This document shows positions 18,202-25,232 of a stretch of DNA of 27,253 nt, one piece after another; the first letter of the stretch is position 1; each line of letters starts with the position of its first letter. The notes beneath the pieces were generated by a model. The model did no database searches. It had not been told where the DNA came from and was given only the letters and a program-made list of their open reading frames with translations. The translations under genes were made by a program, and so were the position numbers. Origin of the DNA: AP-15 sp035570935 (GTDB lineage: Bacteria; Pseudomonadota; Alphaproteobacteria; ATCC43930; CGMCC-115725); the NCBI GenBank assembly GCA_035570935.1, contig DATMKU010000349.1, forward strand, positions 1 to 27,253, written 5' to 3'.

Positions 18202-19431
18202 TCAGTGCCGACCGCCCCAGACCAGATAGCCGGCAAGCGTGGCGATGCGCCCCACCGCGTCCATGCGGCGGACTTCTGTCGCGGCGACCAGCGGCACCTC
18301 CTGCTGCGGCATGTCGGGGGCGGTCACGACGATCTTGCCGAGGCTTTCGCCCTTTTGGACCGGCGCCGGGATCGGGCTGTCGTATTGCAAGGCGACCTGC
18401 ATGTCCTTGCGTTGTTTTCGCGACAGGGTAACGACCAAATCCTTGTCCACGGTCAGCGCCACGCGCGCGTCGCCGCCGAGCCAGACCTGGGCGTCGTCCA
18501 CCTTGTCGCCGGCGGCGAACAGTCGATAGTCGTTGAACTCCCGAAACGCCCAGTCGGCCAGCCGTTCGCTTTCCTCGGCGCGCGCTTTCATCGTCGGCAA
18601 ACCGCCCAGCACCATGATGATGCGGCGCCCGCCGCGCACCAGCGACGCCGTCAGGCTATATCCCGACTCTTCGGTGTGGCCGGTTTTCAACCCATCGGCA
18701 CCCATGTCCTTGTAGAGTAGCGGGTTGCGGTTCCCCTGTTTGATATTGTTAAAGGTGAAGTCGAGCTGACCGTAAATCTTGTAATATTGGGGAAAATCCT
18801 TGATCGTTCGCAGGGCCAATGCCGCCAGGTCCCGGGCCGTCACCCATTCGTTCGGGTCGGGAAGGCCGTCTACATTGGCAAAATGGCTGTCTTTGAGCCC
18901 GATCTCTTTTGCCTTTTGGTTCATCAGATCGACAAAAGCCTCGACGCTGCCGGCAAGACCCTGGGCGAGGACAACGCAGGCGTCATTGCCCGACTGGATG
19001 ATGGCACCATGCAACAGATCGTCGATGGTGACCTTGCCGCCGAGCGGAACGAACATTTTCGAGCCGGCGGTTCGCCAGGCTTCTTCGCTGACCGGAAGCT
19101 CGTCGGCAAGCTTGGCCTTCCCATCCTTTAGCATACTGAAGACAGTGTACACCGTCATCATCTTGGCCATCGAAGCGGGCGGCATGCGCTCCTCGGCCGC
19201 CTTGTCGAGCAGAACCGCGCCGGTTTCGACTTCGAGGATGATCGCGTGCGTCGCCTCGGTGTCGATGCCGATCGTCGGCGCTGCCGCCACGCCCGCCGGA
19301 GGGATCGCTGCAGCGGCGGTGGCCTTGGCCTTCGCCCCGGCGTGGCGGGTCGCGGCAGCGGGATGACCGGCAAGGCCGGCGGCAAACAACGCCGCCAGCA
19401 AAGCAAGAGTGAAATGCGCCTTCATGATCAT
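18202..19431 (-). CDS. dacA: D-alanyl-D-alanine carboxypeptidase (DacA/C-type low-molecular-weight PBP)
   Basis: The enzyme trims the terminal D-alanine of peptidoglycan pentapeptides in the periplasm. The 409 residues begin with a signal peptide (hydrophobic core about 7-21, then an Ala-rich stretch). The three penicillin-binding motifs are present: SxxK at Ser87-Lys90 (PASMAKMM), SGN at 147-149 and KTG at 249-251. A C-terminal beta-rich DacA domain ends with a weakly amphipathic tail that could anchor the protein to the membrane. The ATG at 19431 has GGGGA upstream. Together with rlpA and mltB it forms a wall-remodelling trio at the head of the long minus-strand operon. The exact paralogue (dacA, dacC or dacF) is uncertain. 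Confidence 0.93.
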   Translation of the reverse strand: MIMKAHFTLALLAALFAAGLAGHPAAATRHAGAKAKATAAAAIPPAGVAAAPTIGIDTEATHAIILEVETGAVLLDKAAEERMPPASMAKMMTVYTVFSMLKDGKAKLADELPVSEEAWRTAGSKMFVPLGGKVTIDDLLHGAIIQSGNDACVVLAQGLAGSVEAFVDLMNQKAKEIGLKDSHFANVDGLPDPNEWVTARDLAALALRTIKDFPQYYKIYGQLDFTFNNIKQGNRNPLLYKDMGADGLKTGHTEESGYSLTASLVRGGRRIIMVLGGLPTMKARAEESERLADWAFREFNDYRLFAAGDKVDDAQVWLGGDARVALTVDKDLVVTLSRKQRKDMQVALQYDSPIPAPVQKGESLGKIVVTAPDMPQQEVPLVAATEVRRMDAVGRIATLAGYLVWGGRH

Positions 19432-19466
19432 TGCCGTCCCCGTTAGAACCGGTTGCCGCGCAGGCT

Positions 19467-20645
19467 TCAGTCGCCGACGATGCGCGCCCCGGGATAACCG
19501 CTCTCGACGACGCGCGCCAGCAGCCGGTCCGCTTGCTGCGCACTCGCGAAGGGGCCGAGCCGCACGCGGTACAGTTCGATCCCGCTGACCGATGCGGCCG
19601 TCACCTCGGCATTGCCGAGGCGCGCGACGCGCGACTGAACCCGCCGCGCATTGTCCCGCAGCGAGAACGCGCCGGCCTGGACATAGATTCGCCCCGACAC
19701 CGTCCTCGCTGCGGCGGTCATCGTTGGTGGCGAAGAAGGCATATGTGCGGCGGAAATCAAGTCTTCGATAGTCCGGGGTTTGCGCGAGGGCGCCTCGGCG
19801 GGCGGCAACTCCGCGGCCTCGGCCGGTGCTATCAGGGCAAATCGGGAAGGCGCCGGGGCTGTCATGCGGGGCAGCGGCGGAGGCGGAGTAGAGGTCTGCA
19901 GCGGCGGTGGGCTCGGCGCGACCGCAATCTGCGCCAACCGTGGTTGCATATGAGTCGCTTGCCGGGGCGGTGCGGGCAGAGGTGGCGCGGCGAGCGCGCT
20001 GGGCGGGGCGGGAACTTCGACGGGCGACGGCGGCGCGGGAGGAGCCGAGTAGGCGGCAGCGGGCGCCACGACCGGGGCGGCGGCGGCTGGCGCCGCGTCG
20101 GCTACCAGGATCTGGCCGCTGCCGTGCACTGCCTCCTCGGCGGCGGTGATGCTCTCGTCCTTCAGCACCTTGACCCGGACGAGCGTCGTTCCCGTGCTCT
20201 CGAAGCCGAGCAGCTGCGCCGCGCGCCGCGACACGTCGATGAGCCGGCCGTCGACAAAAGGCCCGCGATCATTGACCCGCAATTGCAGGGAGCGGCCGTT
20301 TTCGAGATTGGTCACTTGCACGATGCTCGGCATCGGCAAGGTGGTGTGGGCCGCGGTCAGCTGATTGAGGTCGAAGATTTCGCCATTCGCGGTCAGCCGC
20401 CCCTCGAACTGCCCGCCATACCACGACGCGATCCCAGTCCTGTCGTAATCGTAATCGACCGCCGGATAATACCACACCCCTTTGATTTCGTAGGGACGGC
20501 CGACCCGGTAAGCCCCCTGTCCATCGCGATACGCGCCGCCCGTGCCAGAAGACCCGCCGGGTTGGGACGCGCAACCGGCAAGCAGCAATCCGAGCAAAGC
20601 AATCGGCGCGAGAGCCCGGGCGCAGCCGCCGTCGTCGATCGCCAT
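19467..20645 (-). CDS. rlpA: RlpA-family septal ring lytic transglycosylase with SPOR domain (lipoprotein)
   Basis: RlpA enzymes cut glycan strands lacking peptide stems at the division site. The 392-residue product has a lipoprotein signal with lipobox LLAGC (Cys25) and a double-psi beta-barrel domain (about 68-160) with GIASWYGG, RLTANGE and RVNDRGPF, including the conserved Asp126. A long Pro/Ala-rich linker (about 180-300) follows, and then a C-terminal SPOR domain (about 315-392) with RIYVQAGAFS and YRVRLGPF that should bind denuded septal glycan. The start ATG lies immediately after a purine run GGGGGAGGGG, an unusually close ribosome site. It is 27 bp downstream of mltB and 35 bp upstream of dac. 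Confidence 0.94.
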   Translation of the reverse strand: MAIDDGGCARALAPIALLGLLLAGCASQPGGSSGTGGAYRDGQGAYRVGRPYEIKGVWYYPAVDYDYDRTGIASWYGGQFEGRLTANGEIFDLNQLTAAHTTLPMPSIVQVTNLENGRSLQLRVNDRGPFVDGRLIDVSRRAAQLLGFESTGTTLVRVKVLKDESITAAEEAVHGSGQILVADAAPAAAAPVVAPAAAYSAPPAPPSPVEVPAPPSALAAPPLPAPPRQATHMQPRLAQIAVAPSPPPLQTSTPPPPLPRMTAPAPSRFALIAPAEAAELPPAEAPSRKPRTIEDLISAAHMPSSPPTMTAAARTVSGRIYVQAGAFSLRDNARRVQSRVARLGNAEVTAASVSGIELYRVRLGPFASAQQADRLLARVVESGYPGARIVGD

Positions 20646-20672
20646 CCCCTCCCCCGTCGCGACCGCTCGGGC

Positions 20673-21686
20673 TCAGCCGTGTTCGATCCGGGCGCCGCGC
20701 TGCATGCTGTCGGCGAGATAGCCGACGGCGGCGGCGAAATAGGTGGATTTGTTCCACCGCATGATCGTGCGGAAGTTGTCGTAGACGAGCAGCGCCGGCC
20801 CGTCCGCACCATCCGGCATGACCAGCGAGGCCTCGACTTCGCCCGCCGCCAGCGGGCGCGCATCGACGCCGCGGACCCCCATCCGGCTCCATTCGCCCGT
20901 CGGCCTTTTGAAGTCGAGACCGGTCCACCGCTCGTCAAAGCCCGCCGGCAGCAGCACTTGCCGGCCCCAGCTCTCGCCGTTGCGCCAGCCGAGATGGGCC
21001 AGAAAATTGGCGATCGAGCCGAGCACGTCGGCGCGGTTATTCCAAATGTCGCGGCGCCCGTCGCGGTCGTAATCGACCGCATAGCGCAGAAAGGTCGACG
21101 GCATGAACTGGCACTGGCCCATCGCCCCAGCCCACGAGCCGGTCATGTTGCCGACGCCGACATTGCCCTCGTCGATGATGCGCAAGGCCGAGATCAGCTC
21201 GCCGCGGAAATAGGGCCCGCGCCGCCCGTCGAAGCCAAGCGTGGCGAGCGACGACACCACCATGTAATTGCCGGTAATCGCGCCGAAATCGCTTTCCATC
21301 CCCCACAAAGCGACAATAAAGCGCGGCTCGACATCGTAGCGCCGCCAGACCGCGTCGAGCAGGACCCAATTGTCGTAGAGTTGGCGGCGCGCATTCTCGA
21401 CGCGCTGCGGGCTCACCGTCTTTTGCAAATATTGGGCGAAGGTCAGCACCTGCTCGGGCTGGTGACGGTCGAGCTCGATGACATGCGGCAGGTACTGGGC
21501 ATAACGCAGCGCCAGATCGATCGTCGACGAGCGAACGCCTTGCGCCGCCGCCTCGCGCCCGACCGTGGAGAGGAAGGCGTAGAAATCCTCCTCCGCTGCC
21601 GCCGCCGGCAAACCGGCGAGCAGCGCTGGAGCGGCGATCAACGGCGTCGAAAGCAGCAATCGACGGCTGTAGCGGCGAGGCATCAT
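20673..21686 (-). CDS. mltB: Lytic murein transglycosylase, MltB family
   Basis: The enzyme cleaves the MurNAc-GlcNAc bond of peptidoglycan with anhydro-ring formation. The 337-residue product has an N-terminal signal peptide (RRYSRRLLLSTPLIAAPALLAG, cut after about residue 31) without an obvious lipobox cysteine, so it is probably exported but not lipidated. The catalytic glutamate is Glu131 in LWGMESDFG, and the family motif GAMGQCQFMPST (187-198) and DYDRDGRRDIWN follow. The ATG at 21686 has GGGGG eight bases upstream; the frame is open further upstream, but that stretch has no domain content. It is the first gene of the long minus-strand block and is divergent from the dioxygenase cluster, 233 bp away. 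Confidence 0.92.
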   Translation of the reverse strand: MMPRRYSRRLLLSTPLIAAPALLAGLPAAAAEEDFYAFLSTVGREAAAQGVRSSTIDLALRYAQYLPHVIELDRHQPEQVLTFAQYLQKTVSPQRVENARRQLYDNWVLLDAVWRRYDVEPRFIVALWGMESDFGAITGNYMVVSSLATLGFDGRRGPYFRGELISALRIIDEGNVGVGNMTGSWAGAMGQCQFMPSTFLRYAVDYDRDGRRDIWNNRADVLGSIANFLAHLGWRNGESWGRQVLLPAGFDERWTGLDFKRPTGEWSRMGVRGVDARPLAAGEVEASLVMPDGADGPALLVYDNFRTIMRWNKSTYFAAAVGYLADSMQRGARIEHG

Positions 21687-21853
21687 CGCAGAGCCCCCTT
21701 GTTGCCCAACTTCCCCGGCCTTCTCTTGCCACAAGCGCGCCGGGCGGCGCAACGCGGCGGCGACATGCCGGGAAATGCTGCGGTGGCGTGTTGCGGATCG
21801 GTAAAGATCGACAGGTGCGGCACCGAATCGGCCCAGCGGCGGCGCGGGCGAGC

Positions 21854-21882
21854 TTGACAAAATGCCGGCCCGCTCGTAACGC
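21854..21882 (+). promoter_or_regulatory. Candidate sigma70-type promoter for the dioxygenase cluster
   Basis: A perfect -35 box TTGACA (21854-21859) is followed, after 17 bases, by TAACGC (21877-21882), a weak -10 match. The site is 38 bp before the dioxygenase ATG, in the 233-bp divergent gap shared with mltB. Spacing is ideal, but the -10 is poor, so activation by a regulator would be plausible. The rest of the gap shows no gene. Confidence 0.4.
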
Positions 21883-21919
21883 AGATGCCGGGTTTCGCGC
21901 CCACCGGGAGGATAATGAA

Positions 21920-22969
21920 ATGGGAGAAGTACTGGGTCTCGGCGTCACCCACTTTCCGCCGCTTTCGGGCACCGACGAAAGCATGGGGCGCATCCTGAAG
22001 CGGGTCCTCGACGACCCGGCATTGCCCGAGCAATACCGCCGCCCCGAAGGCTGGCCCGCGCCGATGCGCGAGGAATACGGCTCGGATCGAGGGCTGTCGG
22101 CGGCGCGGCGGCACCGCGAGGCGCTGATGTCGGGCTTCCGCAACGCCAGGCGGGTGCTCGACGAGTTCGCGCCCGACCTCGTCGTGATCTGGGGCGACGA
22201 CCAGTATGAAAACTTCCGCGAGGACGTGATCCCGCCGTTCTGCCTCTTGGCCTACGAAGAGATGGCGCCAAAGCCGTGGGAGTATCACCGCGCGGCCAAC
22301 GCCTGGAATGAGCCGCACGACAAGGTCTTTCATTACAAGGGCCATCAGGCCGCGGGCAAATACCTCGCCGGCAAGATGATCGAGGCCGGGTTCGACGTGT
22401 CGTATGCCTATCGGCCATTGCACCATCCGCTCGGCCACGCCTTTTTGAACACCCTCTTGTTCATGGACTACGACCGGCAGGGTTTCCCCTATCCGGTGCT
22501 GCCGTTCCAGGTGAATTGCTACGGCCGCCGCGTCATCGCGCAGCAGGCCGGCGTGCGCTCGCTGAGCGAATTGCCGGCGGAGGCCGATTTCGACCCGCCC
22601 TCCCCGCTCCCATGGCGCTGCTTCGATTTGGGTGCGGCTTGCGCCCGGATCGCCGCCGACAGCCCCTACCGGGTGGCGCTGGTTGCCTCGTCGAGTTGGT
22701 CGCACGCGTTTCTGACGCCAAAGAATTGGCTGCTCTTCCCGGATGTCGGGGCCGACCGCGCGCTGTACGAGGCGTTGCAAAAGGGCGATTACAAGACCTG
22801 GCGCGAGCGCCCGCTGAACGCCGTCGAGGACAGCGGCCAGCAGGAGATCCTGAACTGGATGTGCCTGATGGGGGCGATGGACGCGCTCGGCCGGCGGCCG
22901 ACTGAAACCGCCTTTGTCGAATCCTGGATCTTCAATTCAAACAAATGCTTCGCGGTATACGAGGCATGA
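21920..22969 (+). CDS. LigB-superfamily (class III) extradiol ring-cleavage dioxygenase, divergent metal site
   Basis: Class III extradiol dioxygenases open catechol-type rings next to the hydroxyls using Fe(II). The 349 residues match the LigB fold: GLGVTHFPPLS at the N-terminus (His11, first metal ligand), HHPLGHAF (169-175), SSSWSHAF with His262 at the position of the catalytic histidine, and EILNWMCLMGAMDALG with Glu309 as the acidic ligand. Where LigB and MhpB have an NDH or PDH motif giving the second histidine ligand, this protein reads GDDQYENF (92-99), so Gln95 replaces it. The start has GGGAGGA seven bases upstream. It is the first gene of the accessory cluster. The substrate is unknown, and a non-oxygenase role is possible given the changed site. 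Confidence 0.82.
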   Translation: MGEVLGLGVTHFPPLSGTDESMGRILKRVLDDPALPEQYRRPEGWPAPMREEYGSDRGLSAARRHREALMSGFRNARRVLDEFAPDLVVIWGDDQYENFREDVIPPFCLLAYEEMAPKPWEYHRAANAWNEPHDKVFHYKGHQAAGKYLAGKMIEAGFDVSYAYRPLHHPLGHAFLNTLLFMDYDRQGFPYPVLPFQVNCYGRRVIAQQAGVRSLSELPAEADFDPPSPLPWRCFDLGAACARIAADSPYRVALVASSSWSHAFLTPKNWLLFPDVGADRALYEALQKGDYKTWRERPLNAVEDSGQQEILNWMCLMGAMDALGRRPTETAFVESWIFNSNKCFAVYEA

Positions 22970-22987
22970 ACCGATAGGGCGCGGGCG

Positions 22988-23725
22988 ATGCCCGACCTGC
23001 CGGGAAAGGCGCTGGCCCAGGAGCTGATCGGCAAAAGCCGGGCGGAAAGCGGGACGACGCCGGTCGCGGCGGTGATCGAGGCCGCCCGCTCGGAAGCCCT
23101 CGACGCGGCGGCCGTTGCCCGGCTGATCGGGCGGCTGTGGACGCTCGAACGGATGTTTTACTACATCTATGGCGGCTGGGGCCAAGGGCTGGAGATGAAC
23201 GACTTCCCACCCTCGGTCAAATACCTGTTCGCAAAGCAGATCGTCGACGAATCGACGCACGAGATGCTGTATCTCGACGCCCTCTTGCGGCGCGGCGCCG
23301 TCGCCACCCAAAAAGAGGCGTTTCATCAGCCCTACGGCCGGTTTTCGGTCGATTCCGCCCTCGCCTATTACGTCTTTTCGCTGCGCAACCTCGCGACATA
23401 CCCCCATCCGATCCGCATCGCGGCGCTGAACCTCGGCCCCAAAATCGTCGAATTCGCCTGGATGGAGGGGTTGGCGGCGGCAACATCCGACGCGGATTTG
23501 CGAGCCATCTTCGACAGCCAGGCGGTCGAAAACCGCAGCCACATCAATATGGGCCGGCGCATCGTCGAGGAATTTATCGAAAAACCAGTCGAGGCCGAAC
23601 TGTGCCGCTGGGCCTGCTCGGTCGCGCGACGCGACTACGGCCGGTTTCTGCACGAGCTCGGCGATTTCGTGCTCGACCGCGAAACGCCGGCGCCGCCGAT
23701 GCCGCATGTGGTGGTGACCGATTGA
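22988..23725 (+). CDS. Ferritin-like (putative di-iron) protein 1
   Basis: I do not recognise a named family. The 245-residue product is largely helical and carries carboxylate/histidine motifs spaced like a four-helix di-iron bundle: Glu54 in LERMFYYIYGGWG, Glu88-x-x-His91 in DESTHEMLYLDAL, Glu155 in KIVEFAWMEG and Glu181 with His185 in VENRSHINMG. The last pair is ExxxH instead of the canonical ExxH, so the site may differ. No signal peptide is present. It lies 18 bp after the dioxygenase and 11 bp before a ferredoxin, so an oxygenase or oxidase fed with electrons by that ferredoxin is a fair inference. A structural (non-catalytic) partner of ferritin-like protein 2 is the alternative. Confidence 0.6.
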   Translation: MPDLPGKALAQELIGKSRAESGTTPVAAVIEAARSEALDAAAVARLIGRLWTLERMFYYIYGGWGQGLEMNDFPPSVKYLFAKQIVDESTHEMLYLDALLRRGAVATQKEAFHQPYGRFSVDSALAYYVFSLRNLATYPHPIRIAALNLGPKIVEFAWMEGLAAATSDADLRAIFDSQAVENRSHINMGRRIVEEFIEKPVEAELCRWACSVARRDYGRFLHELGDFVLDRETPAPPMPHVVVTD

Positions 23726-23736
23726 AGGACATCGGC

Positions 23737-23988
23737 ATGCCCAGCCTGAAGATCGATCACCAGCGCTGCACCCAGTGCCGGATGTGCTACGTCGTCTGCC
23801 GCGAGATCGACCTCAACGCGGTTTATGTCGCGCTCGAGCCGTTGCACCGCATCGAGATCGACATCGCGAAATGCACCTATCCCGGCTGCACCGCCTGTCT
23901 GATGTATTGCCCGGCGGAAGGTTCGATCGTCGAGGCCGAAACCGGCCGCTCGCTGGTCCCGCCCCCGCCCGAAGCCTGGCGGAGCTGA
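23737..23988 (+). CDS. Two-cluster 4Fe-4S ferredoxin 1
   Basis: This is a small electron-transfer protein of 83 residues. It has a first cluster motif C11-x2-C14-x2-C17-x3-C21 and a second motif C46-x4-C51-x2-C54-x3-C58-Pro. The x4 spacing in the second motif (CTYPGC) is unusual and could change the potential of that cluster. The ATG at 23737 is preceded by AAGGA. Directly following the first ferritin-like gene, it is probably its electron donor; the organisation repeats in the second ferritin-like/ferredoxin pair downstream. A palindromic repeat begins 13 bp after its stop. Confidence 0.88.
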   Translation: MPSLKIDHQRCTQCRMCYVVCREIDLNAVYVALEPLHRIEIDIAKCTYPGCTACLMYCPAEGSIVEAETGRSLVPPPPEAWRS

Positions 23989-24001
23989 TGGCGTGGGACG
24001 A

Positions 24002-24113
24002 CGGGATTGCCTCGTCACGGAGCCTGTCCTCGGGCCGCGCAAAGCACGGACCCGTGGGTTCCTCGCAATGACGGTCCGTGTGGTGTCATTGCGAGCGCAG
24101 CGAAGCAATCCCG
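24002..24113. repeat. REP-like nested palindromic element, copy 1
   Basis: The 159-bp gap between ferredoxin 1 and ferritin-like gene 2 contains an outer inverted repeat CGGGATTGC/GCAATCCCG (24002-24010 and 24105-24113). An inner one lies within it, CTCGCAATGAC/GTCATTGCGAG (24062-24072 and 24085-24095). The cattgcgag...gaagcaatc type is a well-known dispersed repeat in proteobacterial intergenic regions. It shares its arms with the copy at 24882-24966. Confidence 0.85.
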
Positions 24114-24147
24114 ATGATGCGCCGGGAAGACCCTAGGAAGGACGCTC

Positions 24148-24867
24148 ATGCACCCGATTCTCGAAGAATTCTGCGACAAATGGGTGTGGCCGACGATGCC
24201 GGGGGCGCCCGGCGCCGAGTTCCGGTTGCGCCTGACCCGCGAGCAATGCCTCAAGGGCTGGGAAATCTCGCTGAACCGCATGCTCGCCGAAATCGAGCAG
24301 GAGCTCGCCAGCAACGACGAGGACTGGAAAAAGGACCGCGCGTTGCGCGGCTACGCCGCCGAGGGCGTGCAGATGTCGATCAAGCAGATGTCGGGCCAGC
24401 TGCTGTCGGTCGATATCACCGACCAGGAGCGCTACATCGACTTGCAGCGCATGCGCGCCCGCCAGATCTGGGACGAGTGCAAGCACTCGAAATTGCACGC
24501 CGACGTCCTTCTCGGCAAAGGCTGGATCAGCAACGAGCGCGAACTGATGGACATCGCTGCCGCCAACGCGCAGCCATTGCCGGCGTATTTTGGGATGTCG
24601 ATGATGTTCCCGCACATCCATCCCTTGGCCCGCGCCGCGCAGAATTATTACCAGGAGGCCAATGCCTGCATCGGCATCATGGCCTATCTCGACCGCGTTT
24701 CTGACCCGCTGGTCCGCCACGAGCATCTCTCCCAGCGCGACGAAGAGCTGATGCATTTCATGGAGGGCAAGTTCCAGATCGACTTCCTGTGTACGACCTC
24801 CGAAACGCAGCAGCCGGTCGAGGAGGCGCTCGGCTACCTGCTACACCAGGTGGGCGGGATCAGGTGA
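24148..24867 (+). CDS. Ferritin-like (putative di-iron) protein 2
   Basis: This is a 239-residue, mostly helical protein of no named family that I recognise. It shows a canonical di-iron arrangement for the ferritin/RNR-R2-like superfamily: Glu72 in AAEGVQMSIKQM, Glu110-x-x-His113 in WDECKHSKLH, Glu170 in YYQEANACIG and Glu200-x-x-His203 in DEELMHFMEG. Such sites activate O2 in hydroxylases, epoxidases and N-oxygenases. It is only distantly similar to ferritin-like protein 1, so the two could form a heteromer or act on successive substrates. The ATG at 24148 has AGGAAGGA upstream. Palindromic repeats lie on both sides of the gene, and ferredoxin 2 follows after the second. Confidence 0.65.
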   Translation: MHPILEEFCDKWVWPTMPGAPGAEFRLRLTREQCLKGWEISLNRMLAEIEQELASNDEDWKKDRALRGYAAEGVQMSIKQMSGQLLSVDITDQERYIDLQRMRARQIWDECKHSKLHADVLLGKGWISNERELMDIAAANAQPLPAYFGMSMMFPHIHPLARAAQNYYQEANACIGIMAYLDRVSDPLVRHEHLSQRDEELMHFMEGKFQIDFLCTTSETQQPVEEALGYLLHQVGGIR

Positions 24868-24881
24868 GCAAGGTTCTCGCT

Positions 24882-24966
24882 GTCATTGCGAGGAGCGCAG
24901 CGACGAAGCAATCTCGGTCGGTCAGGTCTCGTCCGCTCGGGATTGCCGCGCTTCGCTCGCAATGAC
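24882..24966. repeat. REP-like palindromic element, copy 2
   Basis: The 111-bp gap between ferritin-like gene 2 and ferredoxin 2 is almost filled by an 85-bp element bounded by GTCATTGCGAG (24882-24892) and its exact inverse CTCGCAATGAC (24956-24966). Internal GAAGCAATC (24905-24913) and GGGATTGC match arms of copy 1. It would form a long hairpin in the cluster's mRNA. Confidence 0.87.
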
Positions 24967-24978
24967 GGGTGTGCCACG

Positions 24979-25185
24979 ATGAAGGTGCGAATCGACTATG
25001 CGATTTGCAATTCCTGCGGCCTGTGCCGCGAGGTCTGTCCCGAATCGGCGATCCGCCCGGCACTCCTGGAACCGCGGCATCTCTACGAAGTCCAGCCGGT
25101 GAAATGCACCGGCTGCGGGGACTGTCTCGACTATTGCCCCGCGCCCGGCGCTCTGGTGAAATACGAAGCGACATCGCCTCGCTAA
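24979..25185 (+). CDS. Two-cluster 4Fe-4S ferredoxin 2
   Basis: This is a 68-residue bacterial-type ferredoxin with two regular motifs: C10-x2-C13-x2-C16-x3-C20-Pro and C43-x2-C46-x2-C49-x3-C53-Pro. The regular spacing contrasts with ferredoxin 1. The ATG at 24979 begins the conserved MKVRIDYAIC strand; no strong ribosome site is seen, as the repeat ends 12 bp upstream. It probably carries electrons for ferritin-like protein 2, by analogy with the first pair. The frame stays open upstream through the repeat, but that part is not coding-like. The amidohydrolase starts 47 bp downstream. Confidence 0.88.
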   Translation: MKVRIDYAICNSCGLCREVCPESAIRPALLEPRHLYEVQPVKCTGCGDCLDYCPAPGALVKYEATSPR

Positions 25186-25232
25186 GTGGGGGCGCTCGGC
25201 GCGAGCCGGCAGCGGAACGGACGGAGACGGAC

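Noticed and set aside
19431..21857. Very long open frame on the plus strand opposite dac, rlpA and mltB
   Set aside because: It is antisense to three well-recognised genes, is rich in Arg, Gly and His with no recognisable domain, and reflects codon bias in a GC-rich genome.
24002..24966. CRISPR-like repeats between the ferredoxin and ferritin-like genes
   Set aside because: They are inverted, not regularly spaced direct repeats, and there are only two units around a gene; they fit dispersed REP-like palindromes.
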